From positions 124,001-188,000 of the forward strand of contig CAVVEC010000006.1 in NCBI GenBank assembly GCA_963747105.1: DNA of 64,000 nucleotides, written 5' to 3'. The translations under genes were made by a program, and so were the position numbers. The notes beneath the pieces were generated by a model. It searched no databases. It was not told the DNA's origin and saw only the letters and a list, made by a program, of their open reading frames with translations. Position 1 is the first letter of the stretch. Every line of letters starts with the position of its first letter. The DNA comes from CAVVEC01 sp963747105 (GTDB lineage: Bacteria; Acidobacteriota; Terriglobia; Terriglobales; Acidobacteriaceae). Of the stretch, positions 29,335-40,155 are shown one piece after another.

Positions 29335-29820
29335 TCAGGCCGCTGTTGCGGCGGCTTTCCCCGCCGCTAGCTTCGCGATCCTGGGCTTGGCCAGGCTTTC
29401 GAAGTCCTGCCAGCTCAATCGAACCAGTTCTCGATGAGAGCCGGCATTAAATGCGATTTCCCTGTCATGCGACAGGCTCTCATCGGCAAACACGCTCATT
29501 TCGTAAAGATTTCCGAAGGGTGGCATCGCCCCAGTTTCGCAATCGGGGAACCTGCCTCTGAATTCTTCTTCTGAAGCAAGTTCCACAGTCGTGGCTCCAG
29601 CGGCTGCCTTCAAAAGCCAAAGATCAACGTGGCAGGAGGCGGGGATCACCGCCATAGCGAGCCTGCGGTCGAGCTTCACTACCACCGTCTTGGCCAATTC
29701 TTTTCCCGGAATATGTGCGAGCGCAGCGATTCCCTGAGCCGTGTAAGCGACCGAGTGAGAGATAACCACGTACTTGACATGGTGACTATCGAGGAACTCC
29801 TTGAGCCGGTTGAGCAACAT
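29335..29820 (-). CDS. YbaK/ProX-type aminoacyl-tRNA deacylase
   Basis: This 161-residue protein has the YbaK fold. It shows HVKYVVISHSVAYTAQGIA at the start, the conserved KELAKTVVVKLDRRLAMAVIPA strand with the catalytic-region Lys, and the substrate loop TGAMPPFGNLYEM. These proteins hydrolyse mischarged tRNAs such as Ala- or Cys-tRNA(Pro). The ATG at 29820 is chosen because CAAGGAGAA precedes it; the open frame upstream lacks one. It is divergent from the M48 protease gene. The C-terminal Ala-rich tail extends past the usual end. Confidence 0.8.
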   Translation of the reverse strand: MLLNRLKEFLDSHHVKYVVISHSVAYTAQGIAALAHIPGKELAKTVVVKLDRRLAMAVIPASCHVDLWLLKAAAGATTVELASEEEFRGRFPDCETGAMPPFGNLYEMSVFADESLSHDREIAFNAGSHRELVRLSWQDFESLAKPRIAKLAAGKAAATAA

Positions 29821-30081
29821 AAGCAGTTCTCCTTGTCTTGCCTTTTGCCACAGCTCCGCCGTGGTAATGCATATTCTTTTCCCCCTTATTGTGAGCCACT
29901 GGGGGAGAAACGAAAGTGCACGGCGCACAGGTGGTTGTGACCTCCTGACCAGTCGGTTCGCGTTGACAAAGCCAGGGGACCTCGGCTCGTGTGAGCACCA
30001 ACCCCTGTTTTTTTTCGGCTCTCACGGAGTTGAAAAGTGGGATAATCCACTTGAGAGATCAATCTCCGGGGAGCGTGACCC

Positions 30082-31227
30082 GTGAGAGTAGGAAGTTGCC
30101 GTTGGTCCGGCGTTATCTTCGCGCTTCTTTCCTTGCTGCCGATTTGTTCGGCGGTCCAGCAAGCTCCCGTAACACAAGAAGTCCTGGATAAATTCAACCT
30201 CGACATGAAGACTGCGGCCCAGTTGCGGCCGGGACTGCTGGCTCAGAGCACCCCCGCGGAGGGCCACTATGCAACAGGCCTCCGAGTGTTCGAGAAGCTG
30301 ACCGCGCAGGTCAGTGCTCCGCGGACTGGGAAGTATTCCTGGGAACTTCGCATCGTCAACGACGCCCCGCTGAATGCTTACTCCACGCCCGATGGAACCG
30401 TCTATGTGGAGAGCGGACTCGCCACTCTCGCCGGCAAGAGCGCGGGATTATGGGCGGCGATCTTGTCGCACGAGGTCGCGCATGTGGTCCGACGGGATTG
30501 GGCGCGACGTTATCTCTATGAAGAGTCTCTGCGCAAAGGCGCGGGCTTGCCGGTTGTGCTGGGCGACCCGGGGCTTCCTTCGGCGGCGTGGATGGATTCG
30601 ACCAAGGCTTCCGAAGATCTGGCGCGATTTTGCCGCCAAATCGAACTGGAAGCCGACCTTGAGAGCTTGATGCTGATGGCACGCGCGGGGTTTCACCCTG
30701 ATTTTGTCCCTGCGCTCCATCACCTGCTGCACGCTCAGAGCCCAGACAAGGCTGCCCCTTCGATATTTGCGATGCATCCGTGCTGGGAGGAGCGAGATCG
30801 CGAATTGGAACATGCTTATGTCGTAGCCAGCATCGAGTTCGAGCACCGCTGGCCGGAAACATATGCCTCGCCGGGCGGGAATCCTCCGATTTTGGTGTTT
30901 GCCGACCGGCCTAGCGTGAAGAAGACACGCACGAAGGATTGGGAGATTCGAGTTCCCATGCGCTGCCAGAATCTGGCGGGGGCCGTGGAGGTTGTGTTGC
31001 AAACCTACACCGCCGCCGCGATGCCCCGATCTAGTCCCGAACAGCTTGCCACCGGCGTTCCTGCGAGCGATGAAGTGCGGCAGTTCACGGGATGCACGTC
31101 GCCCAAGACCACGATCACTCTTACCGTGGCGCATGATTCCCGTAGACAACTGAGGGCCGAGGTGCTCGTGCTGGATGGTCAGGGGGCGGTTCTCTCGCGT
31201 GCGCTCATTCCAAAGTTGCAGCCTTAG
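30082..31227 (+). CDS. secreted M48-family zinc metalloprotease
   Basis: This 381-residue protein has a signal peptide (about residues 1-29, ending CSAVQQAP). The M48 catalytic domain contains the gluzincin motif HEVAH in ILSHEVAHVVRRDWARR and the downstream Glu ligand in QIELEADLESLMLM. A C-terminal domain (about 270-381) is beta-rich and lacks a known name. Substrate-binding segment NAYSTPDGTVYVESGL precedes the active site, as in Loi/BepA-type proteases that act on outer-membrane proteins. Start GTG at 30082. Such proteins usually help outer-membrane quality control; that role is inferred. Confidence 0.85.
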   Translation: MRVGSCRWSGVIFALLSLLPICSAVQQAPVTQEVLDKFNLDMKTAAQLRPGLLAQSTPAEGHYATGLRVFEKLTAQVSAPRTGKYSWELRIVNDAPLNAYSTPDGTVYVESGLATLAGKSAGLWAAILSHEVAHVVRRDWARRYLYEESLRKGAGLPVVLGDPGLPSAAWMDSTKASEDLARFCRQIELEADLESLMLMARAGFHPDFVPALHHLLHAQSPDKAAPSIFAMHPCWEERDRELEHAYVVASIEFEHRWPETYASPGGNPPILVFADRPSVKKTRTKDWEIRVPMRCQNLAGAVEVVLQTYTAAAMPRSSPEQLATGVPASDEVRQFTGCTSPKTTITLTVAHDSRRQLRAEVLVLDGQGAVLSRALIPKLQP

Positions 31228-31454
31228 TTCCTCTGCGCTGAAGGCGATCCGCGATCAGAATTGTCCGGCTTTTATTTCCGCCGTTCACGGCCCTTCAGGA
31301 AACGCAATTCTGGCTGGACGGTCGGCTATTCTCAGATTGGGTATCTCCGCCTTGCCCGTGACTCGGGCATAGTGTTACATGAAAAATGACCTCAGGACTC
31401 CGAGTGGATCGGCCGAGTGCAGGGTTGAGTAAGGGAGTGAGGGTGGGCACCACG

Positions 31455-32670
31455 ATGAGACGCATGCTTTCCATTCTGTGTGGCTTGGTCCTGATTGCGG
31501 TTTCGCAGGCACGGAGCATCCCCGAAGCCGATCGCCAGCCTGCCTCTACGACCCCAACGATCACCGGCAGACTCGACGGCTCACGCACCGCGGTTTTCAA
31601 GACGCCGCGAGATTCCTGTACACAGAACGATATTCCGGACGCAATGGCCCGGGCGTTTCGCGATTCCACCGGCACAGTCCATTTCGTCTCCGCCAGTTCC
31701 GATATGTTCCAAAGCCTTGGCCCTACTCTTGAGAGCGTACAGCACAATTGCCATCCGGCGTTCCGTTCCGCTAATGATGGGAATCCGGCGGACTTCAACG
31801 ATCAGGTCTGGCTCGATTCCTTCTACACTCTTGACGGCAAAACCATCGCCGCTCTTTCTCACACGGAATATCACGGCTGGGCGCATCGCGGCGAATGCCA
31901 TACACAGAACTACGGCGAGTGCGAGTATGATTCCGATACCTATCATCTTTCCAACGATGGTGGGTACCACTTCGAATCGTTCAAGGCGCCGGCGAACTTT
32001 CTAGCCGGAATTCCCTATAAGTATGAGATCGACCGGGGCCCCATGGGTTATAGCGTGGACACCAACGTCGTGAAATTCAATGGCTGGTATTACGCCGTAG
32101 CAACGGATTGGACTTGGCCTCCGAACTGTTTTGGGGACAAAGGGCCGCATCGTTGTCTGGTGCCAGGCGGAGGCGCGCCCATTCGCACAAGGAACGTTTT
32201 CGATCCATCCTCATGGCGCGGCTGGAACGGCACAGATTTCTCGGTATCGTTCGTCGATCCCTATCTGGGGCCGGTTCAGCATCCCAAAGAGCATGTCTAC
32301 ACGCCGGTTCCCTACATGTTTGCGGTGAACGCGATCAATGTTTACCAGTCCGCGGATATAGTTGTTGCCACATTGTGGGATTATTGGGACAACGAATTGG
32401 GACCGCCGGGCCTGTACCTGACCACTTCGAGAGATCTGGTCAACTGGACCAAGCCCAGGTTGGTGGTCACCGTAAAAGAGCTCGAAGCCAGAAGACCCCA
32501 AAAGGAGTTGGCTCTACGCTTACTTTTCCTTGATCGATCCGAACTCGCCGGACTTGAACTTTTCGATGATCGGCAACCATCCCTACCTGTACTATGTGCG
32601 CCTGAATACCAACCATGTGTACGATCGCGTCCTGTTCCGGCAAAAAATCAAATTGACGCTGCATCGGTGA
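31455..32670 (+). CDS. secreted beta-propeller-like protein of unknown function, one frameshift
   Basis: A signal peptide (MRRMLSILCGLVLIAVSQA) precedes about 385 residues. The pattern of strands with FYTLDGKTIAALSHTEYHG, YHLSNDGGYHFESF and LYLTTSRDLVNWTKPRLVV resembles five-bladed propeller glycoside hydrolases (GH43/GH62/GH117 types). I cannot place catalytic acids with confidence. The frame breaks near 32505. In the shifted frame the protein continues WLYAYFSLIDPNSPDLNF and ends naturally at 32670, so the longer unshifted tail is artefact. The gene stands alone between the M48 gene and the hydrogenase operon. Confidence 0.65.
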
Positions 32671-33124
32671 GCGGCGCTCGAGGTCTTAGACGCCCAAGAA
32701 CTGGGGCCCCTCGCCGCGCGCGGGATTTCGGCCCGCCGACAAGCTAATGACGCCAGCTCACACTGAAGAGTGACTAAGATCACTGATTCAAGGTACCAAT
32801 TCGGGAGATAACCGATCTCGTCCATCCCGGATTGCTGCTGGAAGGGAGCTGGAACCGTCAGGGATACAGGTGGAGGGGAGAGAAACCGGACATCGCGCAG
32901 TCATGCATTAATTCTTAGTCTTAATCAGTTGGTAGCGCCGTAACCGTGTCGCCCTTGTTCTCCGGTTTCCCCGCCATTCACTGGGCGTTGCCACATTCCT
33001 TCCTCGGTCAGTCCACGGATAGAGCAGAGTCTCGGGTTGGCGTCGGAATCAGTCTCCTACGGCCTGGGGCAAGAGTATTTCCGGCCCCGGTTCTGCGGGC
33101 AATGCCGGATACAGGAAGGCGATC
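32671..33124. other. intergenic before hydrogenase operon
   Basis: This 450-bp stretch has no gene I can support. It contains, at about 32703-32737, a diverged copy of part of the tRNA-array spacer (core CGGGATTTCGGC). I see no convincing promoter for the hydrogenase operon. Confidence 0.5.
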
Positions 33125-34325
33125 ATGTCCAAGCATCCAACCATTGCAGAACACCTGGAGGCTAGCGGAGTCTCCCGGAGAAGCTTTATCCAGTTATGCG
33201 GCATGCTGATGGCCACCGCGCCGGTGGGACTGGCGCTTACCAGCAAGAACTCGGTCTTGCAGGTGGCGGAGGCGATCGGCAAGACCAAGCGGCCATCGGT
33301 GATCTGGCTGCACTTCCAGGATTGCACCGGCTGCACGGAGACTCTGCTGCGCACCTCCGCTCCCGATGTGGCTCACCTGATTCTCGACGTGATCTCCCTC
33401 GATTACCACGAAACCCTGATGGCGGCCTCTGGCGCGCAGGCCGAAGCGGCTTTGCGCTCGGCCGTCGCCGACAACGCCGGCAAGTATGTGCTGGTGGTCG
33501 AAGGCGCGATTCCGGCCAAAGACGACGGCGTTTACATGGAAATTGGCGGCAGGCCGGCGAGTTCAGGTGTTGAAGGAAGTCGCGGCCAAGGCGGCAGCGG
33601 TGATCGCCATCGGCTCCTGCGCCTCCTGGGGCGGGGTGCCGTCGGCCGATCCGAATCCCACCGGCGCGGTCGGAGTGGATTCGGTGGTCTCGGGCAAGCC
33701 GATCATCAATCTGCCGGGCTGCCCGCCGAATCCTTACAACCTGCTGGCGGTCGTTCTGGAATACGTCACCATGGGCAAGCTGCCGGAGTTGGACGAGTTC
33801 GGCCGTCCGAAGTTCGCCTACGACCGCGTGATCCACGAAAATTGTCCGCGCCGCGCGCACTTTGACGCCGGCCGGTTTGCGGCCGCGTTCGGCGACGAAG
33901 GACATCGCAAGGGCTGGTGTCTCTACAAGCTCGGCTGCAAGGGGCCGGTCACTCATGCGGCTTGCTCGACGCGCCATTTCAATGAGATTCCGGGCGTGTG
34001 GCCGATCGGGATCGGCGCTCCCTGCCTGGGCTGCACCGAAAAAGCCGTGGTTTGGCAGATGGGCACGTTCGAAACCGTTCCCATTCACCTGGCGACTCCG
34101 CCCGACACCTACCCGCCGATTTACAGCGCCGCGGGCAGATCAAAGTTGGCGCGGCAGCATTGGTAGGCGCGGTTGCCGGAGCGGTCGGCGGCGCTACCTG
34201 GGTGGCCTCGCAGCGATTCCAGAGCAGCCAACGAGGCGGGCATCGCGCGAGTCATGGTCGACCGCGCGTACGCAGAGAAACTAAAGCGACAACGGGTAAG
34301 CCAGTCGGATAAGAAAGAGGACTGA
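33125..34325 (+). CDS. hybO: [NiFe]-hydrogenase small subunit, HybO type, frameshifted
   Basis: The small subunit carries three Fe-S clusters that pass electrons from the active site. A Tat signal with twin arginines (SRRSFIQLCGML) opens the protein. Cluster ligands follow in order: CTGCTE, GSCASWGG, the CPPNP region, HENCPRR, CLYKLGCKGP, ACSTRHFNE and APCLGCTEK. A C-terminal anchor segment (VGAAALVGAVAGAVGGATWVA) is read in a third frame, ending with SQSDKKED at 34325. At least three indels interrupt it. Gene order small-A-B-large-protease matches the E. coli hyb operon. The enzyme would oxidise H2 in the periplasm. Confidence 0.85.
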
Positions 34326-34327
34326 TG

Positions 34328-35257
34328 TGGCCATCACTCGGCGAGAACTGATTACGACCATCGCCAAGGCCGGAGTGCCGGCGGCCGTGGCCATCACGGT
34401 CGGCAGCGAATCCGCTGCAGGCGGAGAACATTCCCGTTCCCAGCGCTGCCGTTGGGTTGCTCTATGACGCCAGCATCTGCATCGGCTGCAAGGCCTGCGT
34501 GGCGGCCTGTGCGGAGGCCAACGACACTCCGCCCGATACCCGCGGCGACGCATTGCATCAGGCGCCTTCCGACCTCAACGACCTCACCCGCAACATCATC
34601 AAGCTCTATAAGCCCGAAGATGGCTCCGCCTTTTCTTTTGTGAAACGCCAATGCATGCACTGCCTCGATCCGGCTTGCGCCGCGGGCTGTCCTTTCCAGG
34701 CTCTGCACAAGGATCCGGAAACCGGCATCGTGAGCTGGGACGGCGGACAAGTGCATCGGCTGCCGCTATTGCACCATCACCTGCCCCTATCACATCCCGC
34801 GTTTTCAGTGGCAGGGATACAATCCGCGCGTCACCAAGTGCGAGTTGTGCAGCCACCGGCTGGAGAAAGGGCTGAAGCCGGGATGCACCAGCGTGTGTCC
34901 CACCGGCGCGGTGATCTTTGGTCCGCGCACGGTGTTGCTGTCGGAGGCCAAGCGGCGCATCAAGAAAAATCCCGGCCGCTATTATCAGGAGCGCGTGTAC
35001 GGGGAAACCGACAACGGCGGCACGCAAGCGCTGTATCTCTCGCGCGTCGCCTTTCGAAAAACTTGGCCTGCCGGAACTCGGACCGGAGTCGGTGCCCGCC
35101 AGGACGCTGCGCTGGCAGAGACGTCTTTATCAATACTTCGCGCTGCCGGCATTGTTGTATGTCGGGTTGGTGCAGGTGATTCGCAAGAGCTTGAAAGGTC
35201 ACGAGCAGGAAGCCCATGAGCGCGAAAAAGCAGACCGGATTGAGAGCGCAACTATGA
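34328..35257 (+). CDS. hybA: HybA-type periplasmic 4Fe-4S ferredoxin, frameshifted
   Basis: The GTG at 34328 follows the small-subunit stop and begins a Tat-like leader (VAITRRELITTIAKAG). Cysteine clusters are then read in several frames: CIGCKACVAAC, CMHCLDPACAAGCP, a CTITCPYH-type block and CELCSHRL...GCTSVCPTGA, giving four [4Fe-4S] sites as in HybA. The C-terminal helix LYQYFALPALLYVGLVQ anchors it to the membrane. Breaks lie near 34425, 34755, 34840 and 35060. The true end is uncertain; a TGA overlapping the hybB start (35254-35257) is used. Confidence 0.8.
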
Positions 35258-36584
35258 GCAGCGCAACGATAAGCAACGCGCCGACGCCGCCACAGTCAAC
35301 TAATAAGACTCGCTGGGAGCGGGCCGTCCCCGTGTACGGGTTCCCCGTGGTGAACCGGTTCTTTCTCGCGCTGTTGGCCATGACTCTGCTGGCGTTTGTG
35401 TTGACCGCTTACCGCGAACTGGCGGGTCTGGGTCCGGTCAGCGGCATGAACGACGCGTTCGGCTGGGGGATCTGGAAAACCTTCAACGTGATGGTGCTGA
35501 CGGCGATTGGGTTCCGGCGCATTCGCGGTGGGAATTGCCGCATGGGTGTTCCGCCGCAAGCGGCTGCATGCGCTGATGCGGATGGCGCTGCTGACCAGTT
35601 TTCTGGCTTATGCATGCGGTCTGCTTTTGCTGGGCATCGATGCCGGCCGTCCCTGGAACTTCTATTGGATCGTCTTTCCCTGGAAATGGAACATGCACTC
35701 GCCGCTGGCGGAGGTTGCGATCTGCATGTCGATTTACGCCATGATCCCACTGGCCATCGAAAATATTCCGCCGGTGCTGGAGCGGCTCTGGTACTTTGAT
35801 TCGCGCCTGCGGCCGGGAGTGGAGAGAATCGAACGCCGGCTGCACTATTTTTTCCCCTGGATCATTGCAGCGGCCTACCTGTTGCCGGGCATGCACCAAT
35901 CGTCGCTGGGCGCGTTGATGCTGCTGGCGGGAGAACGGGTCCATCCCTTGTGGCAGTCGCCGTGGCTGCCGTTGCTATACTTGGGCGCGGCTACCTTCAT
36001 GTCGTTCGGGTGCGTCGCCGGAACCACCATGTTGTGCTGCGTGGTGTGGAAGCGGGCCATGGACATGGAGGTTCTTGACGAAGCCGCCCGCATCACCGCC
36101 TGGCTGATTTTCGGCTGGCTCGGCACTGCGCCTGCTCGACATCCTCTTCCGCGGAGCGCTGGGTACCGCCTTCCACTTCGACCGCTTTGCTGGCGTGTTC
36201 TGGCTGGAGATGTTGCTGACTTCGATCGGCGGCTGGATGCTTCGCCGTTCGCTGCGGACCCACGAAACGCGGTCGATGTTCCTGGGCTACGTGCTCAGTT
36301 CGCTGGGCGGCATGATCTACCGCTTCAGCCCCACGACCCTGGCCTTTCGGCCCAATCCCGAATCGCTGTATTTCCCGTCCACTATCGAAGTTCTGGTATC
36401 GCTGGGCTTCATTTGCATGGGCGTCGCGGGATTTCTTCTGGTGGTGAAGCGGTTTGGCATTCTTCCGGCTCCGCTCCAGGAATGGCACGACATGGCGAGC
36501 TACTTCCGGTTCCGCAGGCCGTACATTCGCTGGACCGGATATTTCAAGCATGGATATTTCGGCGAAGACGAACCCAAATCATAG
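35254..36584 (+). CDS. hybB: HybB/NrfD-type membrane quinone-reducing subunit, frameshifted
   Basis: HybB is the integral membrane subunit that passes electrons to quinone and pumps protons in E. coli hydrogenase-2. This ~440-residue product has about ten helices, including FLALLAMTLLAFVLTAYRE, LLTSFLAYACGLLLLGIDAG and HSPLAEVAICMSIYAMIPLAIE. A C-terminal cytoplasmic segment ends GYFGEDEPKS. Frames break near 35515 and 36120. The start ATG at 35254 overlaps the probable hybA stop. The large-subunit gene follows after 23 bp. Confidence 0.85.
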
Positions 36585-36607
36585 ACTCCGACTGACAGCA
36601 GGCATCT

Positions 36608-38317
36608 ATGGCGAAACGAATCACCATCGACCCCATCACCAGAATTGAAGGCCACCTTCGCATCGACGTGGAAGTGGACAACAATGCGGTCAGCAATGCA
36701 TGGGCTTCCTGCACCATGTGGCGCGGCATCGAGAAGATTCTCCGCGGCCGCGATCCGCGCGATGCCTGGCTGTTCACCCAGCGCTTCTGCGGCGTGTGCA
36801 CCACGGTGCATGCCATGGCCAGCGTGCGCTCGGTGGAAGATGCGCTTGAAGCTGGAGATTCCGCTCAACGCCCAGTACATCCGCAATCTCATCCTGATTG
36901 CGCACGCGTTGCACGACCACATCGTGCACTTCTATCAACTGTCGGCGCTGGACTGGGTGGACATTCTGCAGATTCCCAAAGCCGATCCGGCGGCGACGGC
37001 GAAATTGGCGGAGAGCCTCTCGCCCTGGACGCGCAATTCCCGCAACGAGTTCAAGGCCGCGCAGGACCGGGTGAATGCCGTCGCCAGCCAGCGGACAGCT
37101 CGGCATTTTCATGAACGGCTACTGGGGCCATCCCGCGATGCGGCTCTCGCCCGAGGTAAACCTGCTGGCCTTCACGCATTACGTGCAGGCGCTGGAGTAT
37201 CAGCGCAAAGCTCTGCAGGTGGTCGGAATCCTGGGATCGAAGACGCCGCACATTCAGAACCTGACGGTCGGCGGCGTGGCCAACGCCATCGACCTGGACA
37301 GCGCCAGCGCCCTCAACATGGATCGGCCTGGAGATGATCCGCGTGCTGCTGGACGAGGTCGTGCGGTTCATCAACGAGGTCTACTTCGTCGATGTCTGCG
37401 CCGTCGCGGCTATGTATCCCGGAGTGGTTCAAGATCGGCAGCGGCGTGAGCAATTACCTCGCCGTTCCCGATCTGCCGCTGGACAGCACGGGCACGGCTT
37501 ACGACCTTCCCGGCGGCTACATCATGAATGGAAACATCGCGGGCGTGCATCCGTTCAAGACCGCCGTCGGACAAGGAATTTCGGGATGGCGGTCAGCGAA
37601 GATGTGACCCACGCCTACTATCAGGGCGACGAAGCCTCTGCATCCCTGGGTGGGAGAGACCGAGCCCGCCTTCACCGGTTGGGACGGCGAGCAGAAATAT
37701 TCCTGGGTCAAGGCGCCGCGCTTCAACGGTCGATCCCATGCAGGTGGGTCCGCTGGCGCAGGTGCTGGTCGGTTACGCGCAGGGCCATCCGCTGACCCGC
37801 AAGTATACGGACCTCGCGATCGGCAAGATTCAGGCCGTCGGCGGGATTCACGTGACTCCGGACATGCTGCACTCCACGCTCGGCCGCCATGCGGCGCGCG
37901 CGATTCGCGCTGCCATGCTGGCGGAACTGGCGCAGAAGCACTGGCAGTTGCTCGTGGACAACATCGCTAAGGGCGATTACACGGTCCACAACCAGCCGGT
38001 GTTTTCCGGGCGCGAAGTGGAAGGCGTGGGAACGCATGAGGCGCCGCGCGGCACGTTGTCGCACTGGATCGTGATCAAGGACGAGAAAGATCAAGAACTA
38101 CCAGGCGGTTGTGCCCTCGACCTGGAATGCCAGCCCGCGCGACCGCTCCGGCGCCCACGGTCCTTACGAAGCTTCGCTGCTGCACACGCCGCTGGCCCGC
38201 CCCGAGGAGCCGCTGGAGGTTTTGCGCACGGTGCACTCCTTCGATCCCTGCATGGCCTGCGCCTGCCACACCTTCGATCCATCGGGCCGACAGATTGCCA
38301 AAGTGAAGGTGCTATGA
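36608..38317 (+). CDS. hybC: [NiFe]-hydrogenase large subunit, HybC type, frameshifted
   Basis: The N-terminal nickel ligands are in QRFCGVCTTVH and the C-terminal pair in DPCMACACH. The 15-residue extension after that His (TFDPSGRQIAKVKVL) is the part removed by the maturation protease encoded next. The start MAKRITIDPITRIEGHLRID is the family signature. About seven indels break the frame. The ones I could localise mostly read as added bases, for example an extra C near 37327 (giving DRLEMIRVLL when removed) and a 4-bp duplication near 37092. Conserved sequence on every side argues for sequence error, not a dead gene. Confidence 0.85.
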
Positions 38318-38863
38318 AGAAGGTGCTGATCGGCGGAATCGGAAACGTCTTGCTGGGGGATGACGGCGTCGGGCCGTACGTCGCGCGGCTTCTGGCCGCC
38401 CGCTACGAGTTCGAAGATGGCGTCGAAGTCGCCGACTTGGGGACTCCGGCCCTGGACTTGATCGATCAGATCTCCGGGAAAGATGCCGTCATCCTGATCG
38501 ATTCCATCGACAACTGAAGCTGCTCCGGGAGCGGTGGTGCTCTACCGCAAAGCAGATATCATGCGCCATTGTCCCGGCCGTGCGCATGGATCCGCACTCG
38601 CCTGCGCTGGTCGACACGCTGCTCAGCGCCGACTTCTTCGGGGTCGCGCCCGCCGATGTGCTGCTGGTGGGAATTCCAGTGAGTCTTACGACGCGGGCTG
38701 CAGCTTAAGCGCCGCGGTAAACGCTTCCCTCGGGCGCGTCGTCGAGGAGGTTCTGCGTGAACTGGACCGACTGGGCGTGAACTACCAACGCAGACAGCAC
38801 CCGGCCGATCCCGGCATTTGGTGGACCACGGCCGACAAGATAGAATCTCCACTGGCCACGTAA
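38314..38863 (+). CDS. hybD: hydrogenase maturation protease (HybD), frameshifted
   Basis: The product cleaves the C-terminal extension of the large subunit after nickel insertion. The start MKKVLIGGIGNVLLGDDGVGPYV holds the conserved Glu/Asp-type nickel-sensing region (GDDGVG). VADLGTPALDLIDQI and ILIDSID continue the family pattern. After a break near 38512 the remainder reads MDPHSPALVDTLL and then SLGRVVEEVLRELDRLGV. Start ATG overlaps the hybC stop (ATGA). No hybE, hybF or hybG follows, so the general Hyp accessory genes must lie elsewhere. Confidence 0.8.
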
Positions 38864-38958
38864 GCCGAAACAAGACACTACCCGTGGTGCACGGGACCTT
38901 GGCCGAAGGTCTGGACTGTAAGGATTTCCACGGTTGCACTTGCGGAACGGAAGGAAAA

Positions 38959-39642
38959 ATGACGAGAACAATAGCATTAGTGTTACTCGCGTGCTGGGCC
39001 GGGTTGCTGCTTAGCGCTGTGCCGGCTTCAGCCCAAACGGGCCCGGATGGGATTATCACGATCAATGGGGGAAGAGACACAGTTTGGATGAAGGCTCCGG
39101 CACGAACCTTTACTCCGGCAGTCACACCGTCCTCGAAAGTAGTGAAAGTCTATAGCAACCTGGGAACGGGGAACCATGTGTACAACGGCGCTGCGGGGAA
39201 CGGCATTCTCGGTAACAACGTCTCCGGCCAACTCTATCCGGAATGGGTGGCATGCGGCTTTCAGCCGAAAGCTGACCACACCGTGACTGAGATCCAGGTG
39301 GGCGCGACGTGGGTCAGCGGCTACAACTCTTTGATCATGAGCTTGAATGACAGCAGGAAGAACCGACCTGGAAAAGCTCTGCACACCTGGCACTTCAAGA
39401 ACCTGCCGGATTTCGGAACCTGCTGCACGCTGCAGACTGGGAAATTAGGTGCCGGTATCCCCGTCAAGAAGGGAAAGATCTATTGGGTGGCGCTTCGCAA
39501 CGAGCCGCAGCATCAGGACACTTGGGACGTCTGGGACTACGACATCAACGGTGAACAAGGGCTGTGGTCCAATAACATCGGGTCCGGTTGGACTAAAGCA
39601 AGTTACCAACAACTGAATGCGTTCGGGGTGTTTGGCAAGTAG
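38959..39642 (+). CDS. secreted hypothetical protein (~227 aa)
   Basis: A signal peptide (MTRTIALVLLACWAGLLLSAVPASA) precedes a beta-rich domain with several Trp residues and paired Cys (GTCCTL). Conserved-looking segments are PEWVACGFQPKADHTVTEIQVGA and KGKIYWVALRNEP, which recall extracellular jelly-roll or choice-of-anchor proteins. I cannot name the family. The ATG follows GAAGGAAAA. The frame is intact even though the hydrogenase genes next to it are broken. Confidence 0.7.
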   Translation: MTRTIALVLLACWAGLLLSAVPASAQTGPDGIITINGGRDTVWMKAPARTFTPAVTPSSKVVKVYSNLGTGNHVYNGAAGNGILGNNVSGQLYPEWVACGFQPKADHTVTEIQVGATWVSGYNSLIMSLNDSRKNRPGKALHTWHFKNLPDFGTCCTLQTGKLGAGIPVKKGKIYWVALRNEPQHQDTWDVWDYDINGEQGLWSNNIGSGWTKASYQQLNAFGVFGK

Positions 39643-40155
39643 TTTCAGACGACCGCCGCTTGCACCCATCGTTCGACCAGCACGATGTCCCAGAATTGGA
39701 CGAACTGGAGAAGTCGTTTTTAGACGCGCTGCTTCTCCACCTTGAATCACAACCTCGGTTTCTGTTACAACCATACGAGAGTTATCGAATAGGTCCTCAA
39801 GTGAGCTGCCTGGATTTCCCAGGGGTGAACGGCAGCTTCGCTTAACCGTAGTCTTCGAGCTGGAACCTTTTTCTTGCCTGTGTCGCGGCAGGTTGCCAGA
39901 AAGATTTTCGCTCTTGTAAGGCGCGGGCGGAGGTTTCGTTGCTAAACGAATCCGCCTGCGCAAAACATCGAACCTCCTTTTCGCAAGATGTGGGGAGTTT
40001 CAGATGCGTCTTGATCGCAAGCCCGAAGTTTCCGACTCTGTTCGGCTTCGGGGTACGTTTGTGTCCTGCCGAACACCGCATTTCGCGGAAAGCGATGCCC
40101 CTCTCTGTCTTTGCCCATCTCAATCTCAAAAGACCGCACACGCCGGAGGAACATA
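39643..40155. other. intergenic with a long hairpin
   Basis: This 510-bp gap contains a strong hairpin at 39921-39961 (17 paired bases, one wobble, a 3-nt bulge and a short loop). It lies 195 bp before the BadF-partner gene. Short open frames on both strands lack ribosome sites and recognisable products. Confidence 0.5.
39921..39961. terminator. long stem-loop, terminator or leader structure
   Basis: GCGCGGGCGGA and TTCGTT on the left pair with AACGAA and TCCGCCTGCGC on the right, leaving GGT as a bulge and GCTA as the loop. There is no run of T after it, so a rho-independent terminator is not certain. It may instead be a leader or small-RNA structure. Confidence 0.45.

Noticed and set aside
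33125..38863. Hydrogenase operon as a decayed pseudogene cluster
   Set aside because: Every ligand motif is preserved across the indels, and unrelated genes in the same blocks show the same pattern, so sequence error is the simpler reading.
39445..39963. Leftward open frame over the secreted protein and the gap
   Set aside because: It is antisense to an intact signal-peptide gene and has no start signal or recognisable motif.
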